64,000 nucleotides of DNA from JACMMS01 sp043758775 (GCA_043758775.1 JAYVMU010000010.1:20446-84445), one strand, 5' to 3'; shown: positions 42,827-52,362, counted from the first letter of the stretch. The notes: generated from the letters alone by a model not told the origin. A program made the numbers and translations.

Positions 42827-44482
42827 ATGAATAAAAATCTATCTGCTTTAGTTAATCAGTTAGTAGCATCACATGAGAATGAACTTGTGGAGTTTAAGCA
42901 TAATTATCACTCGGCTGATGAGATTGCAGAGGACTTGTCTGCACTTGCCAATAGCGCATGCTTACAAAATATTGAGCAGGCTTATTTGGTTTTTGGGGTT
43001 GAAGACGGCACACACAAAATTTTGGGTACTGACTTTAATCCACATAAGAAAAAAGCCAAGGGTAATGAAGATTTAATCCCTTGGTTATCTAGACTACTTA
43101 ATCCTAAATTGGCATTTAAAGTTGATGTGGTAACGATGGAGTCTGGAGCGCATGTGGTTTTGTTTACTGTGCCTGCTGCGCTTAATTGCCCTGTGACATT
43201 TCAAAATACTGCTTATAAACGAGTAGGTAGCTATACTAAAAAACTGGCAGATTATCCTGAAGAACAAGCCAAAATATGGCGTAAGCAAGCCGTCGATTGG
43301 AGTGTTGTAATTTGTGATGGTGCTTCGATTGCTGACCTTTCAACAGAAGCACTTGTAAGGGCTAGAGCACTGTATGCGGTTAAAAATCCTAAACTTACCG
43401 ATATTGCAACTTGGGACGATACTACTTTTTTAAATAAAGCTAAGTTAAGCATTAATGGCAAACTGACGCGCACGGCAATTTTGCTACTAGGCAAACCAGA
43501 GTCAGATCATTATTTAAGCCCTGCGAATGCAACCATTACTTGGATTTTGAAAGATGCGAATAATATTGAGAAAGATTATCAACATTTTGGCTTACCTTGG
43601 TTATTGGCTGTAGATGAGGTATATGCCAAAGTACGTAATTTAAAATACCGCTATATACCTGATGGCAGCTTATTTCCCGATGAAGTTGACCAATATGATC
43701 CCTACATTCTACGTGAAGCTTTGCATAACTGTATTGCACACCAAGATTACACTTTAGGCGGCAAGATAGCATTAGTGGAAAGAGAGGATGCCACTTTAAC
43801 ATTCTCAAATTCGGGTGATTTTTTGCCCAAAACTGTAGCGCATGTGATTGAAGCCGATGCGCCCGAACAGCGCTACAGAAACCCTTATCTTAGCCATGCA
43901 ATGGTGAGCTTGAATATGATTGACACTATAGGCAGTGGAATTAAGCGCATGTTTGATATTCAACGGAAAAAGTTTTTTCCGCTGCCTGACTATAATATAT
44001 TGAATAATAAAGTGCAGGTGCAGATTATTGGCAAGCTGCTTGATACTGCCTATGCTCGCAAATTAGCTCAGATGCCCAATTTATCGCTGGGTGAGATTAT
44101 TTTGCTTGATAAAATTCAAAAACATCAGCCAATTGAAAGTGATGAGTTGGCTGGGTTGCGAAAAAAAGGATTAGTTGAAGGACGTAAAGGTAGTCTTTCA
44201 ATCTCTTCAAATGTTGCCAAACAAACTAATCAAAAAAAGAGTTATCTTGAATTACGCGGCTTGGATGATAAGCACTATCAAACGCAACTTGTTACATTCA
44301 TCGAAAAATTTTCACCTACCAGACGAGCTGATATTGAGGAGTATCTTTTAGATAAACTTCCACAAGTGTTAGACGAAAATCAAAAGCGCAATAAAGTAAA
44401 AAATCTTTTACAATCCATTAAAAAACAAGGACTTGTTAAAGTTTCAGGAAAGTTATGGATGTCTAGCAAGGCTAAAAATTAG
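42827..44482 (+). CDS. AlbA_2/Schlafen-like ATP-binding protein
   Basis: 551 residues. The N-terminal AlbA_2 domain (about 15-130) reads NELVEFKHNYHSADEIAEDLSA and YLVFGVEDGTHKILGTDF; the central HATPase_c_4-type region (about 290-400) has LREALHNCIAHQDYTLGG and GSGIKRMFDIQ; the rest is winged-helix-like. Such genes are recurrent partners of type I R-M loci and may be regulators or defence factors. It lies between hsdS and hsdR on the same strand. Confidence 0.83.
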   Translation: MNKNLSALVNQLVASHENELVEFKHNYHSADEIAEDLSALANSACLQNIEQAYLVFGVEDGTHKILGTDFNPHKKKAKGNEDLIPWLSRLLNPKLAFKVDVVTMESGAHVVLFTVPAALNCPVTFQNTAYKRVGSYTKKLADYPEEQAKIWRKQAVDWSVVICDGASIADLSTEALVRARALYAVKNPKLTDIATWDDTTFLNKAKLSINGKLTRTAILLLGKPESDHYLSPANATITWILKDANNIEKDYQHFGLPWLLAVDEVYAKVRNLKYRYIPDGSLFPDEVDQYDPYILREALHNCIAHQDYTLGGKIALVEREDATLTFSNSGDFLPKTVAHVIEADAPEQRYRNPYLSHAMVSLNMIDTIGSGIKRMFDIQRKKFFPLPDYNILNNKVQVQIIGKLLDTAYARKLAQMPNLSLGEIILLDKIQKHQPIESDELAGLRKKGLVEGRKGSLSISSNVAKQTNQKKSYLELRGLDDKHYQTQLVTFIEKFSPTRRADIEEYLLDKLPQVLDENQKRNKVKNLLQSIKKQGLVKVSGKLWMSSKAKN

Positions 44483-44520
44483 ACATTTTTAGACATTTAT
44501 TTAGATATTTTTAGACATTT
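44479..44520 (+). repeat. Four near-tandem TTAGACATTT decamers before hsdR
   Basis: Copies at 44479-44488, 44489-44498, 44501-44510 (TTAGATATTT, one change) and 44511-44520. The spacing is 10, 12 and 10 bases, close to one helical turn. The first overlaps the TAG stop of the AlbA_2 gene and the last ends 14 bases before hsdR. Likely protein-binding array or translation control region. Confidence 0.7.
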
Positions 44521-44534
44521 ACCACTACTAATTC

Positions 44535-47423
44535 ATGCCCCCACAATCCGAATACGCACTAGAAGAGGCCTTAATCGCTCAGCTCAAAAGCATGGAATAT
44601 AGCTTTGTGGCGATTGAGGATGAAGCTACCATGCTGGCCAACCTAAAACGCCAGTTAGAGCTGCACAATAACGGCATACTTTTCACCACTAACGAGTTTG
44701 ACCGTATTCTTAACCATCTCAATACAGGTGGTGTGTTTGAGCGTGCCAAGGTACTGCGTGACCGCTTTGCATTGAAGCGCGATGCGGTAGATGGAAAGCA
44801 TGATGAGACTATTTACATCCGCTTTATAAATAGCGATGACTGGTGCATGAATGAGTTTCAGGTGACCAACCAAATCAGCATGGAAGGCAACCGTAAAAAT
44901 CGTTATGACGTCACTTTGCTCATTAACGGCCTGCCCTTAGTGCAAGTAGAACTTAAACGTCGTGGCGCAGAGCTTAAAGTGGCCTTCAATCAAATAAACC
45001 GTTACCAGCATGATAGCTACGATGCAGGTTTTGGCTTATTTCAATACGTGCAGTTATTCATTATCAGTAACGGAGTAAATACCAAATACTTCTCTAACAA
45101 TAAGCTTCAAAGCTATAAACAAACGTTCTTTTGGACGGATAAAGAGAATAAGCGCTTATCTGACTTACATGAGTTTAGTGCTGAGTTCTTCAAGCCTTGT
45201 CATATCGCTAAGATGATTACGCACTTCATGGTGCTCACTGAAGAGAAAATCATCAAGGTGCTAAGGCCTTATCAAGTCTATGCCACTGAGGCACTAGTTG
45301 AACGTGTAAAAACCACCAGCGACAATGCTTATATTTGGCACACCACAGGCTCAGGCAAAACACTCACCTCATTTAAAGCTAGCCAGATTATTATGCGCAA
45401 CCCTAAAGTGCATAAGGTGGTGTTTGTGGTGGATAGAAAAGATTTAGACTACCAGACCGCACGGGAATTTAATGGCTTTAGCAAAGGGAGCGTCGATGAA
45501 ACCACCGACACCCGCAAGCTAGTGAAGCAGCTCAATGATGACAGTACTAAGCTGATACTCACCACTATACAAAAGCTGAACAACGCGATTATGCATCCGC
45601 AACACTTGGCAAAGCTCACGCACCTGCAAGATAAAAAGTTTGTGTTTATCTTTGATGAATGCCACCGCAGCCAATTTGGTGATACGCACCAGAACATTAA
45701 GAAGTTCTTTAAGAACGCGCAGATGTTTGGATTTACTGGTACGCCGATATTTGCTGATAACGCCACAGGTAGCTTAGGCTTCCAGAAGACGACTCACGAC
45801 CTTTTTGGTGATTGCTTACATAAGTATGTGATTGTCGATGCGATTAAAGATGAAAACGTGCTACGTTTTGCTGTGGAGTATGTAGGCAAGTACAAACGCA
45901 TTGCCAGCGCCAATGAGCTAGATATTGCTACTGATGCGGATGTTGATATAAAGATAGAGGGCATCAATACCAAAGAGGTGTTTGATAGTCCACAAAGGCT
46001 AGAAAAGATTACCGATTACATCCTTGAACACCATAGACAAAAAGCCAAAGCGCCTGAGTTTACAGGGATGTTTTGTGTAAGCAGTGTTAACACACTGATT
46101 AAGTATTACGAGCTATTTAAGCAAAAGCAGATAGGCGTAACCAACCCGCTTAAAATAGCGACCATATTCAGTTATGCTGCCAATGAAGAAGACCCGAATG
46201 CTAATGGCTTAGTGAATGGCTTAATCCCTGAAGAGAACCCTATGCCAGAGGGCAAGATTAATCTTTATAGCCGTGATAAGCTCGATAGCTTTATTGCAGA
46301 CTATAACCTGATGTTTGGCTGCAATTACAGTACCCGCGACAGCCAATCGTTCTACAACTACTATCAAGACATCGCTAGGCGTGTACGCCAAGGCCAAGTG
46401 GATATTTTGCTAGTGGTGAATATGTTTTTAACGGGCTTTGATAGCCCGCGACTCAGCACGTTGTATGTAGATAAGAACCTCAAGTTTCATGGCTTAGTGC
46501 AGGCATTCTCACGCACCAATCGCATTCTGAATGATAAGAAGTCACAGGGTAATATCGTGTGCTTTAGAAACCTCAAAGCAGCGACAGACGAAGCCATAGC
46601 GCTCTTCTCAAACAAAGATGCCAAAGAGACCGTGCTGCTAGAACCATATGAAGATTACGTGAAGCAGTTTAACGAAGCGACAGAATCCTTGTTAGCGATT
46701 GTGCCCACAGTGAACAGCGTGGATGCCTTGCCCGATGAAAACGCAGAGCTTGCTTTTGTCACAGCGTTTAGAGAGCTACTACGCATTAAGAATGTACTGA
46801 CGACTTTTGCAGACTTTAAAGCCGAAGACTTAAGCCTAGACACTCAAGCGTTTGAAGACTACAAGAGCAAATACTTAGACGTACACGATAAGGTTAAAAA
46901 GCAAAGCGAAGGTGATAAAGCCTCGATACTTGAAGACATCGACTTTGAATTGACCCTGATCCACCGTGATGAGATTAACGTGGCCTATATCCTTAACTTG
47001 TTGTTAAGCCTGAACAAGCTACCACCAGAAGAAGCGAAGAAACGCCAGAAAGAGATTATTGACTTGGTGGCGGGTGAGATACAACTTCGTAGCAAGCGAC
47101 AATTGATTGAGCAGTTTATTGAAGACAACCTACCGCAGCTTAAGCCGAATGAGGATGTGATTGGCGCTTTTGAGAATTATTGGAGCAATCACAAACAAGC
47201 CGCCTTCAAGAAGCTATGCGAAGACGAGAACATCGTGCCAGAGAAGTTTGTAAAGGTGCTACAGACTTACGAGTTTCAGAATCGCTTGCCGAGAGATGGT
47301 GAGATTGTAGAAGCCCTCAGCTTTAAGCCAAAAATACTTGAGCGTAAATCTATACTAGAGCGCGTAGCAGATAAGATTCAAGAATTCATTAATACCTTCG
47401 TGGAAGGTATGGGCGGGGTTTAA
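44535..47423 (+). CDS. hsdR: Type I restriction endonuclease subunit HsdR
   Basis: 962 residues. N-terminal PD-(D/E)xK nuclease region with VQVELKRRG near residue 135, Walker A HTTGSGKTLTSFKASQ, DECH box FIFDECHRSQFG, SF2 motif III FGFTGTPIF and motif VI QAFSRTNRILN. C-terminal helical domain (about 780-962) contacts the methylase core. Intact by every motif visible. No Shine-Dalgarno is seen; the decamer array precedes it. Confidence 0.94.
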   Translation: MPPQSEYALEEALIAQLKSMEYSFVAIEDEATMLANLKRQLELHNNGILFTTNEFDRILNHLNTGGVFERAKVLRDRFALKRDAVDGKHDETIYIRFINSDDWCMNEFQVTNQISMEGNRKNRYDVTLLINGLPLVQVELKRRGAELKVAFNQINRYQHDSYDAGFGLFQYVQLFIISNGVNTKYFSNNKLQSYKQTFFWTDKENKRLSDLHEFSAEFFKPCHIAKMITHFMVLTEEKIIKVLRPYQVYATEALVERVKTTSDNAYIWHTTGSGKTLTSFKASQIIMRNPKVHKVVFVVDRKDLDYQTAREFNGFSKGSVDETTDTRKLVKQLNDDSTKLILTTIQKLNNAIMHPQHLAKLTHLQDKKFVFIFDECHRSQFGDTHQNIKKFFKNAQMFGFTGTPIFADNATGSLGFQKTTHDLFGDCLHKYVIVDAIKDENVLRFAVEYVGKYKRIASANELDIATDADVDIKIEGINTKEVFDSPQRLEKITDYILEHHRQKAKAPEFTGMFCVSSVNTLIKYYELFKQKQIGVTNPLKIATIFSYAANEEDPNANGLVNGLIPEENPMPEGKINLYSRDKLDSFIADYNLMFGCNYSTRDSQSFYNYYQDIARRVRQGQVDILLVVNMFLTGFDSPRLSTLYVDKNLKFHGLVQAFSRTNRILNDKKSQGNIVCFRNLKAATDEAIALFSNKDAKETVLLEPYEDYVKQFNEATESLLAIVPTVNSVDALPDENAELAFVTAFRELLRIKNVLTTFADFKAEDLSLDTQAFEDYKSKYLDVHDKVKKQSEGDKASILEDIDFELTLIHRDEINVAYILNLLLSLNKLPPEEAKKRQKEIIDLVAGEIQLRSKRQLIEQFIEDNLPQLKPNEDVIGAFENYWSNHKQAAFKKLCEDENIVPEKFVKVLQTYEFQNRLPRDGEIVEALSFKPKILERKSILERVADKIQEFINTFVEGMGGV

Positions 47424-47441
47424 TTACTAAAATTACATTTA

Positions 47442-47462
47442 TGACGGTATATTTGACGGTAT
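47442..47462 (+). repeat. Right-end TGACGGTAT pair (arm sites)
   Basis: Two direct copies at 47442-47450 and 47454-47462, 12 bases apart, about 20 bases past the hsdR stop. The same nonamer clusters upstream of the integrase at the other end. Confidence 0.65.
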
Positions 47463-47535
47463 AAATTTATGTTATTTATTATATACCTTTGCTTATTAGC
47501 TTTCAGACGATGTTTGAATGACAGAGGGACAAAAC

Positions 47536-47555
47536 ATCGTGATACCTCAAAAGCC
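47536..47555 (+). repeat. Right island end, candidate attR repeat
   Basis: ATCGTGATACCTCAAAAGCC, one mismatch from the left repeat at 34950. Upstream 47505-47532 looks like a decayed tRNA T-arm and 3' end (19 of 28 bases against 34901-34928). Confidence 0.7.
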
Positions 47556-47584
47556 GCTTAGTTAAGAGCTAGGCGGCTTTTTTA
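47549..47584. terminator. Strong terminator at the right island boundary
   Basis: AAAAGCCGCTTAG and CTAGGCGGCTTTT form a 13-bp stem with a seven-base loop, then a T run. It would end hsdR transcription and could work on both strands for the minus-strand synthetase gene. Confidence 0.85.
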
Positions 47585-47656
47585 TTGTCTTAATATCTGC
47601 CCGTGAAAATTGCAGGCCAATAGAGGCAGTTTGCCGTGAGTTAGCTAGTAATGAAT

Positions 47657-50600
47657 TTATATGGGCCGAATTGGGCTGCCAGTCCAGCTAGTGTTGTCTG
47701 CCAGTTGTTCGCCTTTCATCACTAGTGACAAACCATCAATATCGACATGGTTGCCTATCAACGTATCGTACAAGATAATACTGCGCGACCCTATACAGCA
47801 ATAACTACCCATGACTACTGGGCCGATTTTCATCACACGGTCTTCAAATAAATGCGTTTGCGGCCCACTCATATGGTTAAATACAGTTTCATCACCCATC
47901 GTGACCATGTCAAATTCGGTAAAATCGGTGGTATCTAAAAATACACGTTTTCCGACTTTAGCACCTAGCATGCGTAAGAAAAATGGCAGCCACACTGTGC
48001 CTTGCATAAAGTTAAGTAAAAATGGTGCACATAAAGCATTATAGTTGGTGGTGACGGCTTCGCTAATCCAAACAGGATAAGTCCACATAGGGTATTGCGT
48101 TTTATGATAACGGCCTATTAATACCCATTTCAATATACATACCGTTATAAATAATGGCATACCCACAAACCCTAAGTAATACAAGGGTAAGCGCCATAGA
48201 ATACTCCAAGGGTTTTCACCAGTTAATACATCGTGTAAGAATGTTACTAATAATGTACTGCAAGTAATGACAATCAACTGCGGTAAAATAATGCGAATAC
48301 TTTCAATGGAGGCGCGCATCAAAAAGCGAATCTTTGTTGGGTGTGTGGTGAGTTCATCTGGATAATTACCACTTGATTGACGATTAGGCAAAGCGATTGC
48401 TGGCACACCAAACCAGTCTTTAGTGTTGGAGTTTTTGAGTTGCTCAGAGGTTGGCGGCGTAGATAACACGCCAATGAGCATATCGTCTGGCAATTGATAA
48501 CCTTGTGGAATTAAAGCGCTATTGCCAACGAAACTGCGGTTGCCTATGTGCGTCGGGGCTAAAATCAATTGTCCATTACGTACTTCGCTCTCGCCTAAAC
48601 TAACAGCGTCAGCGATAAATGATTCTTCACCTATGCTTAACATTGAATGTGTCACACTGCTAGCCGTTGATATTTCCGTGCGTAAGCCAATTTTTGCATC
48701 TAACCATCTAAACAATTGACTCACGTAAACTGAAGCAAAAAAAGGATAAATGACCACTAGTGATAGAGATACAACCTGATCGCTGAGCCACTTTCTGAAA
48801 TACGTCCAGCTATAAATGGAGTAAGAGCCTGGTTTAATATTGCGCATTAATGCCCAGTGGATGACAACGGTTTGCAAGGTATATAACATTACATAAACTA
48901 ATGCTAGCAAAGGCGCGTAGACTAAATACGAGAAGTTATAATCTGCTGCATTAGCATCTAATTTACTAAAAGTAATCACAGTGGGCAATAGCGGGATGAG
49001 TAATATCAAAGGAATGAAAAATAGTGCGATTAAATATTTCAGCACAAACCGCGTTTTTTTAACGGTAGCTATGCTGTAAGCAGGCTGAATCTGACACAAA
49101 TCTTTTTTACGCAGATATTGCGCAGGGCTACCTTGCCATACTTCGCCTTCTCCAATGCGTTGGTCTGCTTGTAAGTGGCCTAAATCCATTAATTCGGCAT
49201 GAGCGCCAATAATGGTGTTGCCATCAATGACTACATTGACGCCAATATAGGCGTTATCGCCAACCTCAATGCGCCTGATTTTTAGCCAGCCATCTTCAAT
49301 CACGGCATTGTTAAATACTACGCCAGAGCCTATCGTCGTATTTTTACCAATCTTAATTAAATCATGTGCACCTATATCAATATCACCAAGATAAGCATTT
49401 GCCGCCACATCTGCGCCAAATAGCTTAAGTATTATTGGAAATAAAGGCGTGCCTTTTAAGTATTGACCAAATACGAGTCGTTGAAAGTTTTTAACCAGCC
49501 ACCATCTAAAGAAGTAAAAGCCCCATATTGGGTAATCGCCTTCTTTAAAGCGACCTATGAATAGCCATTTACTGCTGATACCTATGCCTAAAACCAAAGG
49601 TGGTAACACGCAAAAAGCGGCAAATGAGGAGATAATTGCCATAGTATGGCTACTGCCAACATCATTTTGCACATAATAGTAGACTAAATAAGGTAAGAAA
49701 ATTTGTGCAGCAAAAATTGCATAAATGGGCAGTAAAGATAAGGTTTGCGCTAAACTGCACAACCAGTAAGTGATGCCGTTGGCAGAGTGACGAGTTTTTT
49801 TCGGAGTTGATGAGGCAACTACCAACTGTTCAGTTTTCTCCCATACATCAATTAATGCAGATAGTGGGCGATGTAGATAGACGTCACGCAATGAAGCGTG
49901 TTTAACCGCTGCAAGATTGCGCATTTTCGATACAAAGGTCGCCGCTAATAAAGAGTGGCCACCCAAATCATTGAAGAAATCTTGCTGTAAATTGAAGGCT
50001 TGCTCTGTTATTTTTGCAGGAAAAATACTGGCTAATATCGTTTGTACTTTTTCGCCAACAGTGTTGTTTAAATCAATGGCTTGATTAACCGTTATCGCTT
50101 GCTGCAATTGTGCAGGTAACGGCAATGCTTTACGATTCACTTTGCCACTGGTGATACGTGGCATTTCATCGATAAGTACAATGCATGAGGGCACCATATA
50201 GACTGGTAATACCAACGCTAATTGTGAGCGTAATGCAGTTTCGTCAAAGGTAGTATTGTTCATGACGACATAGCCAACTAATTGGTCTTGTTGCTGGCTA
50301 TCCTGCTTAACCGCGACCGCGGCGCTTTGTACGCCGGCTAAAGTGGACAATTTGGCTTCAATCTCACCTAACTCAATTCGATAACCACGTAACTTAATTT
50401 GATCATCTAAACGCCCAAAGAATGCGACGGTACCTTCGGCCGTTAAAGAGACCAAATCCCCTGTTTTATAAATGGTGTCACCAGACATTTGTGCGAGTAC
50501 ATCAGGTTTTACTACAAATTTTTCTAACGTCATCTCCGGGCGGTTTAAGTAGCCTTTTGCCACGCCAACCCCAGAAATGACCAATTCACCTTTTTCACCA

Positions 50601-51616
50601 ATAGCCACAGGATTAAGCGCGCTATCGACCACGGCTAAATGATAATTAGGTAGTGGCGTGCCTATACTCACCAGCTGCCCAGGCTTTAATTCGGTGCAGG
50701 CTGCGGTGACGGTAGTTTCAGTAGGGCCGTAGCTATTGAAGAACTGACACTGTGACGTTGCCCATTTATCAACAAGCTTGGGCGGACATGCTTCACCACC
50801 TGCATTAATGAGTCGCAAGGAAGGTACTGTTCCTTCAACCACGGCGAGCAAACTAGGTACAGCATGCAACACCGTAATGCGATGCTGATTCAAAAACTGA
50901 TCTAGCTCATCAATGGCTTTTGCTGTTGTGGCATCGGCGACATATAAGCTTGCTCCGGCAAAATAACCAATCCAGCTTTCTTCACACCACATATCGAATG
51001 ATACGGAAAAACCTTGATAGACGCGGTCGGTATGATTGACCTGCAATACTTCATTTTCAGAGCGGATAAAATGGCAGATATTTTTTTGTGTGATAGCAAT
51101 GCCTTTAGGCAAGCCAGTGCTGCCAGAGGTATATAACACATAGGCAAAGTTATCAGTCGTTGCTGGACGCTTAATAGGCGCTGGCTTTATGTCACGGGCA
51201 TTGAAATTTGGCACATTGTGGACAGTTAAGCCGCTGCTTAATGATTGCTGTGCAAAGCATAATTTAGCACCAGCTTCATTTAACACTAGTGAAACGCGCT
51301 CGTTAGGCATGTCGTAGTCGAGTGGTACATAAGTCGCACCGCTTTTAGTAATACCGATGACTGCCGCATGCAGAGCGCCACTGCGTGGCCACCACAAGCC
51401 TACGTAATCGCCAGCGCCTATATTTTGGCTCTGCAAATAAGCTGCAATCTGGTCACTCCATAAATCTAATGCGCGGTAAGTGTAAGTTTCACCGTTAAAA
51501 GTAAGTGCAAGTTTATCGGCATAGCGTTTTGCACTCGCACTAAATAGCTCACCTAATGTTTCATCATTGAGTAAATCTGGTCTGTTTGCACCATGTAATA
51601 TGCTGGTATTAAGCAT
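47657..51616 (-). CDS. Pls/PosA-type single-module peptide synthetase
   Basis: 1319 residues from the ATG behind GGGGAAG; an ATG seven codons earlier lacks a ribosome site. Order: adenylation domain (about 15-510; YVLYTSGSTGLPKGIA, SYGPTETTVTAA, YKTGDLV), carrier domain with the Ser in FFNDLGGHSLLAATF, then a long C-terminal part with membrane segments and three left-handed beta-helix acyltransferase-like blocks (around GKNTTIGSGVVF, GNRSFVGNSALIPQG, MGSYCCIGSRSIIL). This is the layout of poly-epsilon-lysine synthetase relatives, which join one amino acid repeatedly. The monomer is not predictable by eye. A 4'-phosphopantetheinyl transferase is divergent next to it. Confidence 0.87.
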   Translation of the reverse strand: MLNTSILHGANRPDLLNDETLGELFSASAKRYADKLALTFNGETYTYRALDLWSDQIAAYLQSQNIGAGDYVGLWWPRSGALHAAVIGITKSGATYVPLDYDMPNERVSLVLNEAGAKLCFAQQSLSSGLTVHNVPNFNARDIKPAPIKRPATTDNFAYVLYTSGSTGLPKGIAITQKNICHFIRSENEVLQVNHTDRVYQGFSVSFDMWCEESWIGYFAGASLYVADATTAKAIDELDQFLNQHRITVLHAVPSLLAVVEGTVPSLRLINAGGEACPPKLVDKWATSQCQFFNSYGPTETTVTAACTELKPGQLVSIGTPLPNYHLAVVDSALNPVAIGEKGELVISGVGVAKGYLNRPEMTLEKFVVKPDVLAQMSGDTIYKTGDLVSLTAEGTVAFFGRLDDQIKLRGYRIELGEIEAKLSTLAGVQSAAVAVKQDSQQQDQLVGYVVMNNTTFDETALRSQLALVLPVYMVPSCIVLIDEMPRITSGKVNRKALPLPAQLQQAITVNQAIDLNNTVGEKVQTILASIFPAKITEQAFNLQQDFFNDLGGHSLLAATFVSKMRNLAAVKHASLRDVYLHRPLSALIDVWEKTEQLVVASSTPKKTRHSANGITYWLCSLAQTLSLLPIYAIFAAQIFLPYLVYYYVQNDVGSSHTMAIISSFAAFCVLPPLVLGIGISSKWLFIGRFKEGDYPIWGFYFFRWWLVKNFQRLVFGQYLKGTPLFPIILKLFGADVAANAYLGDIDIGAHDLIKIGKNTTIGSGVVFNNAVIEDGWLKIRRIEVGDNAYIGVNVVIDGNTIIGAHAELMDLGHLQADQRIGEGEVWQGSPAQYLRKKDLCQIQPAYSIATVKKTRFVLKYLIALFFIPLILLIPLLPTVITFSKLDANAADYNFSYLVYAPLLALVYVMLYTLQTVVIHWALMRNIKPGSYSIYSWTYFRKWLSDQVVSLSLVVIYPFFASVYVSQLFRWLDAKIGLRTEISTASSVTHSMLSIGEESFIADAVSLGESEVRNGQLILAPTHIGNRSFVGNSALIPQGYQLPDDMLIGVLSTPPTSEQLKNSNTKDWFGVPAIALPNRQSSGNYPDELTTHPTKIRFLMRASIESIRIILPQLIVITCSTLLVTFLHDVLTGENPWSILWRLPLYYLGFVGMPLFITVCILKWVLIGRYHKTQYPMWTYPVWISEAVTTNYNALCAPFLLNFMQGTVWLPFFLRMLGAKVGKRVFLDTTDFTEFDMVTMGDETVFNHMSGPQTHLFEDRVMKIGPVVMGSYCCIGSRSIILYDTLIGNHVDIDGLSLVMKGEQLADNTSWTGSPIRPI

Positions 51617-51640
51617 TTCTTCCCCAATTGGCTGCATTAT

Positions 51641-51715
51641 TTTTATTGACTGATCTTATTAATTCAGTCATTTACTCAGCCTAGTGCTAAGCTACTTAAT
51701 TATTAGTCAATAAAA
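51641..51715. promoter_or_regulatory. Inverted repeats between the peptide synthetase and PPTase genes
   Basis: TTTTATTGACT (51641-51651) and its complement AGTCAATAAAA (51705-51715) lie symmetrically inside the divergent gap. A second nested pair, TGACTGA-N10-TCAGTCA, covers 51647-51670. Shared operator for co-regulation of the two genes is an inference. Confidence 0.5.
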
Positions 51716-51723
51716 CCTTAACC

Positions 51724-52362
51724 TTGAATACTACTTTATTTAATTATCGTATCGCTACTATTACTTCACTTATAGTTGACGATACAGTAGAAGCATCTAA
51801 GTTACTGCCGATGCCACTTCAAACGCACATCAATCAACGTAAATCAGCCCATGATAAGGCAGCAAGTACACAAACCTGGCTATTACTTAAAGATTACCTG
51901 CTGGAACAGGGATTGAACCAGCATGACTGGTTTAGCCATATTCAATTTAGTCGTGCTGGTAAACCTAGCTTTCAGCAGACATTCCCTATTATGCATTTTA
52001 ACTTTTCACATGCTGCGGAAAAAGTCATTTGCGCAATATCAAATAGCCAGTTAATCGGGGTAGATATCGAAAAAATTGTGAGTTTTGATTATGCTGTATT
52101 AAATAGCTACTTTACTGTGTCTGAAGCGAATTATATTGCTCAAGCAGTCAATCAAGCCTACGCATTTTTTACGTTATGGACTAAAAAAGAAGCTTTATTG
52201 AAGTGTGTAGGAATAGGCATTGCTAGTATAGACTTAGCGACTATAGAGGTGTTGGCAGACTCTGTTATATACCAGCAAAAGCAATATACTTTTTATCCAA
52301 TCAATGCCGGCATGGAGTATGTTGCCTATGCCTGTCTATGCGATGTAAACAACCCAGTGTGA
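51724..52362 (+). CDS. 4'-phosphopantetheinyl transferase (Sfp-like)
   Basis: 212 residues. Loads phosphopantetheine onto carrier-domain serines. Mg-binding Asp114 and Glu116 in IGVDIEKIV and the WTKKEALLK helix are intact; FNFSHAAEKVICAIS is the usual substrate-side strand. The start is a TTG at 51724 with no clear ribosome site, but the next ATG (codon 28) would remove a conserved strand. Divergent from the synthetase it probably activates. Confidence 0.88.
   Translation: MNTTLFNYRIATITSLIVDDTVEASKLLPMPLQTHINQRKSAHDKAASTQTWLLLKDYLLEQGLNQHDWFSHIQFSRAGKPSFQQTFPIMHFNFSHAAEKVICAISNSQLIGVDIEKIVSFDYAVLNSYFTVSEANYIAQAVNQAYAFFTLWTKKEALLKCVGIGIASIDLATIEVLADSVIYQQKQYTFYPINAGMEYVAYACLCDVNNPV

Larger units (their letters stand above)
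34931..47555 (+). mobile_element. Genomic island integrated behind tRNA-Ile, carrying a type I R-M locus
   Basis: About 12.6 kb from the tRNA CCA end to the second copy of an imperfect 20-bp repeat (34950-34969 and 47536-47555). It carries a P4-type integrase at the tRNA end, an AlpA-like regulator, a second recombinase and the hsd genes; no capsid, tail, replication or conjugation genes are seen, so it is a non-self-transmissible island rather than a prophage. The integrase-arm-like TGACGGTAT motifs lie inside both ends. The segment 47505-47532 resembles the tRNA T-arm and 3' end (19 of 28 bases). Confidence 0.82.

Noticed and set aside
34931..47555. Prophage
   Set aside because: No capsid, terminase, tail, lysis or replication genes.
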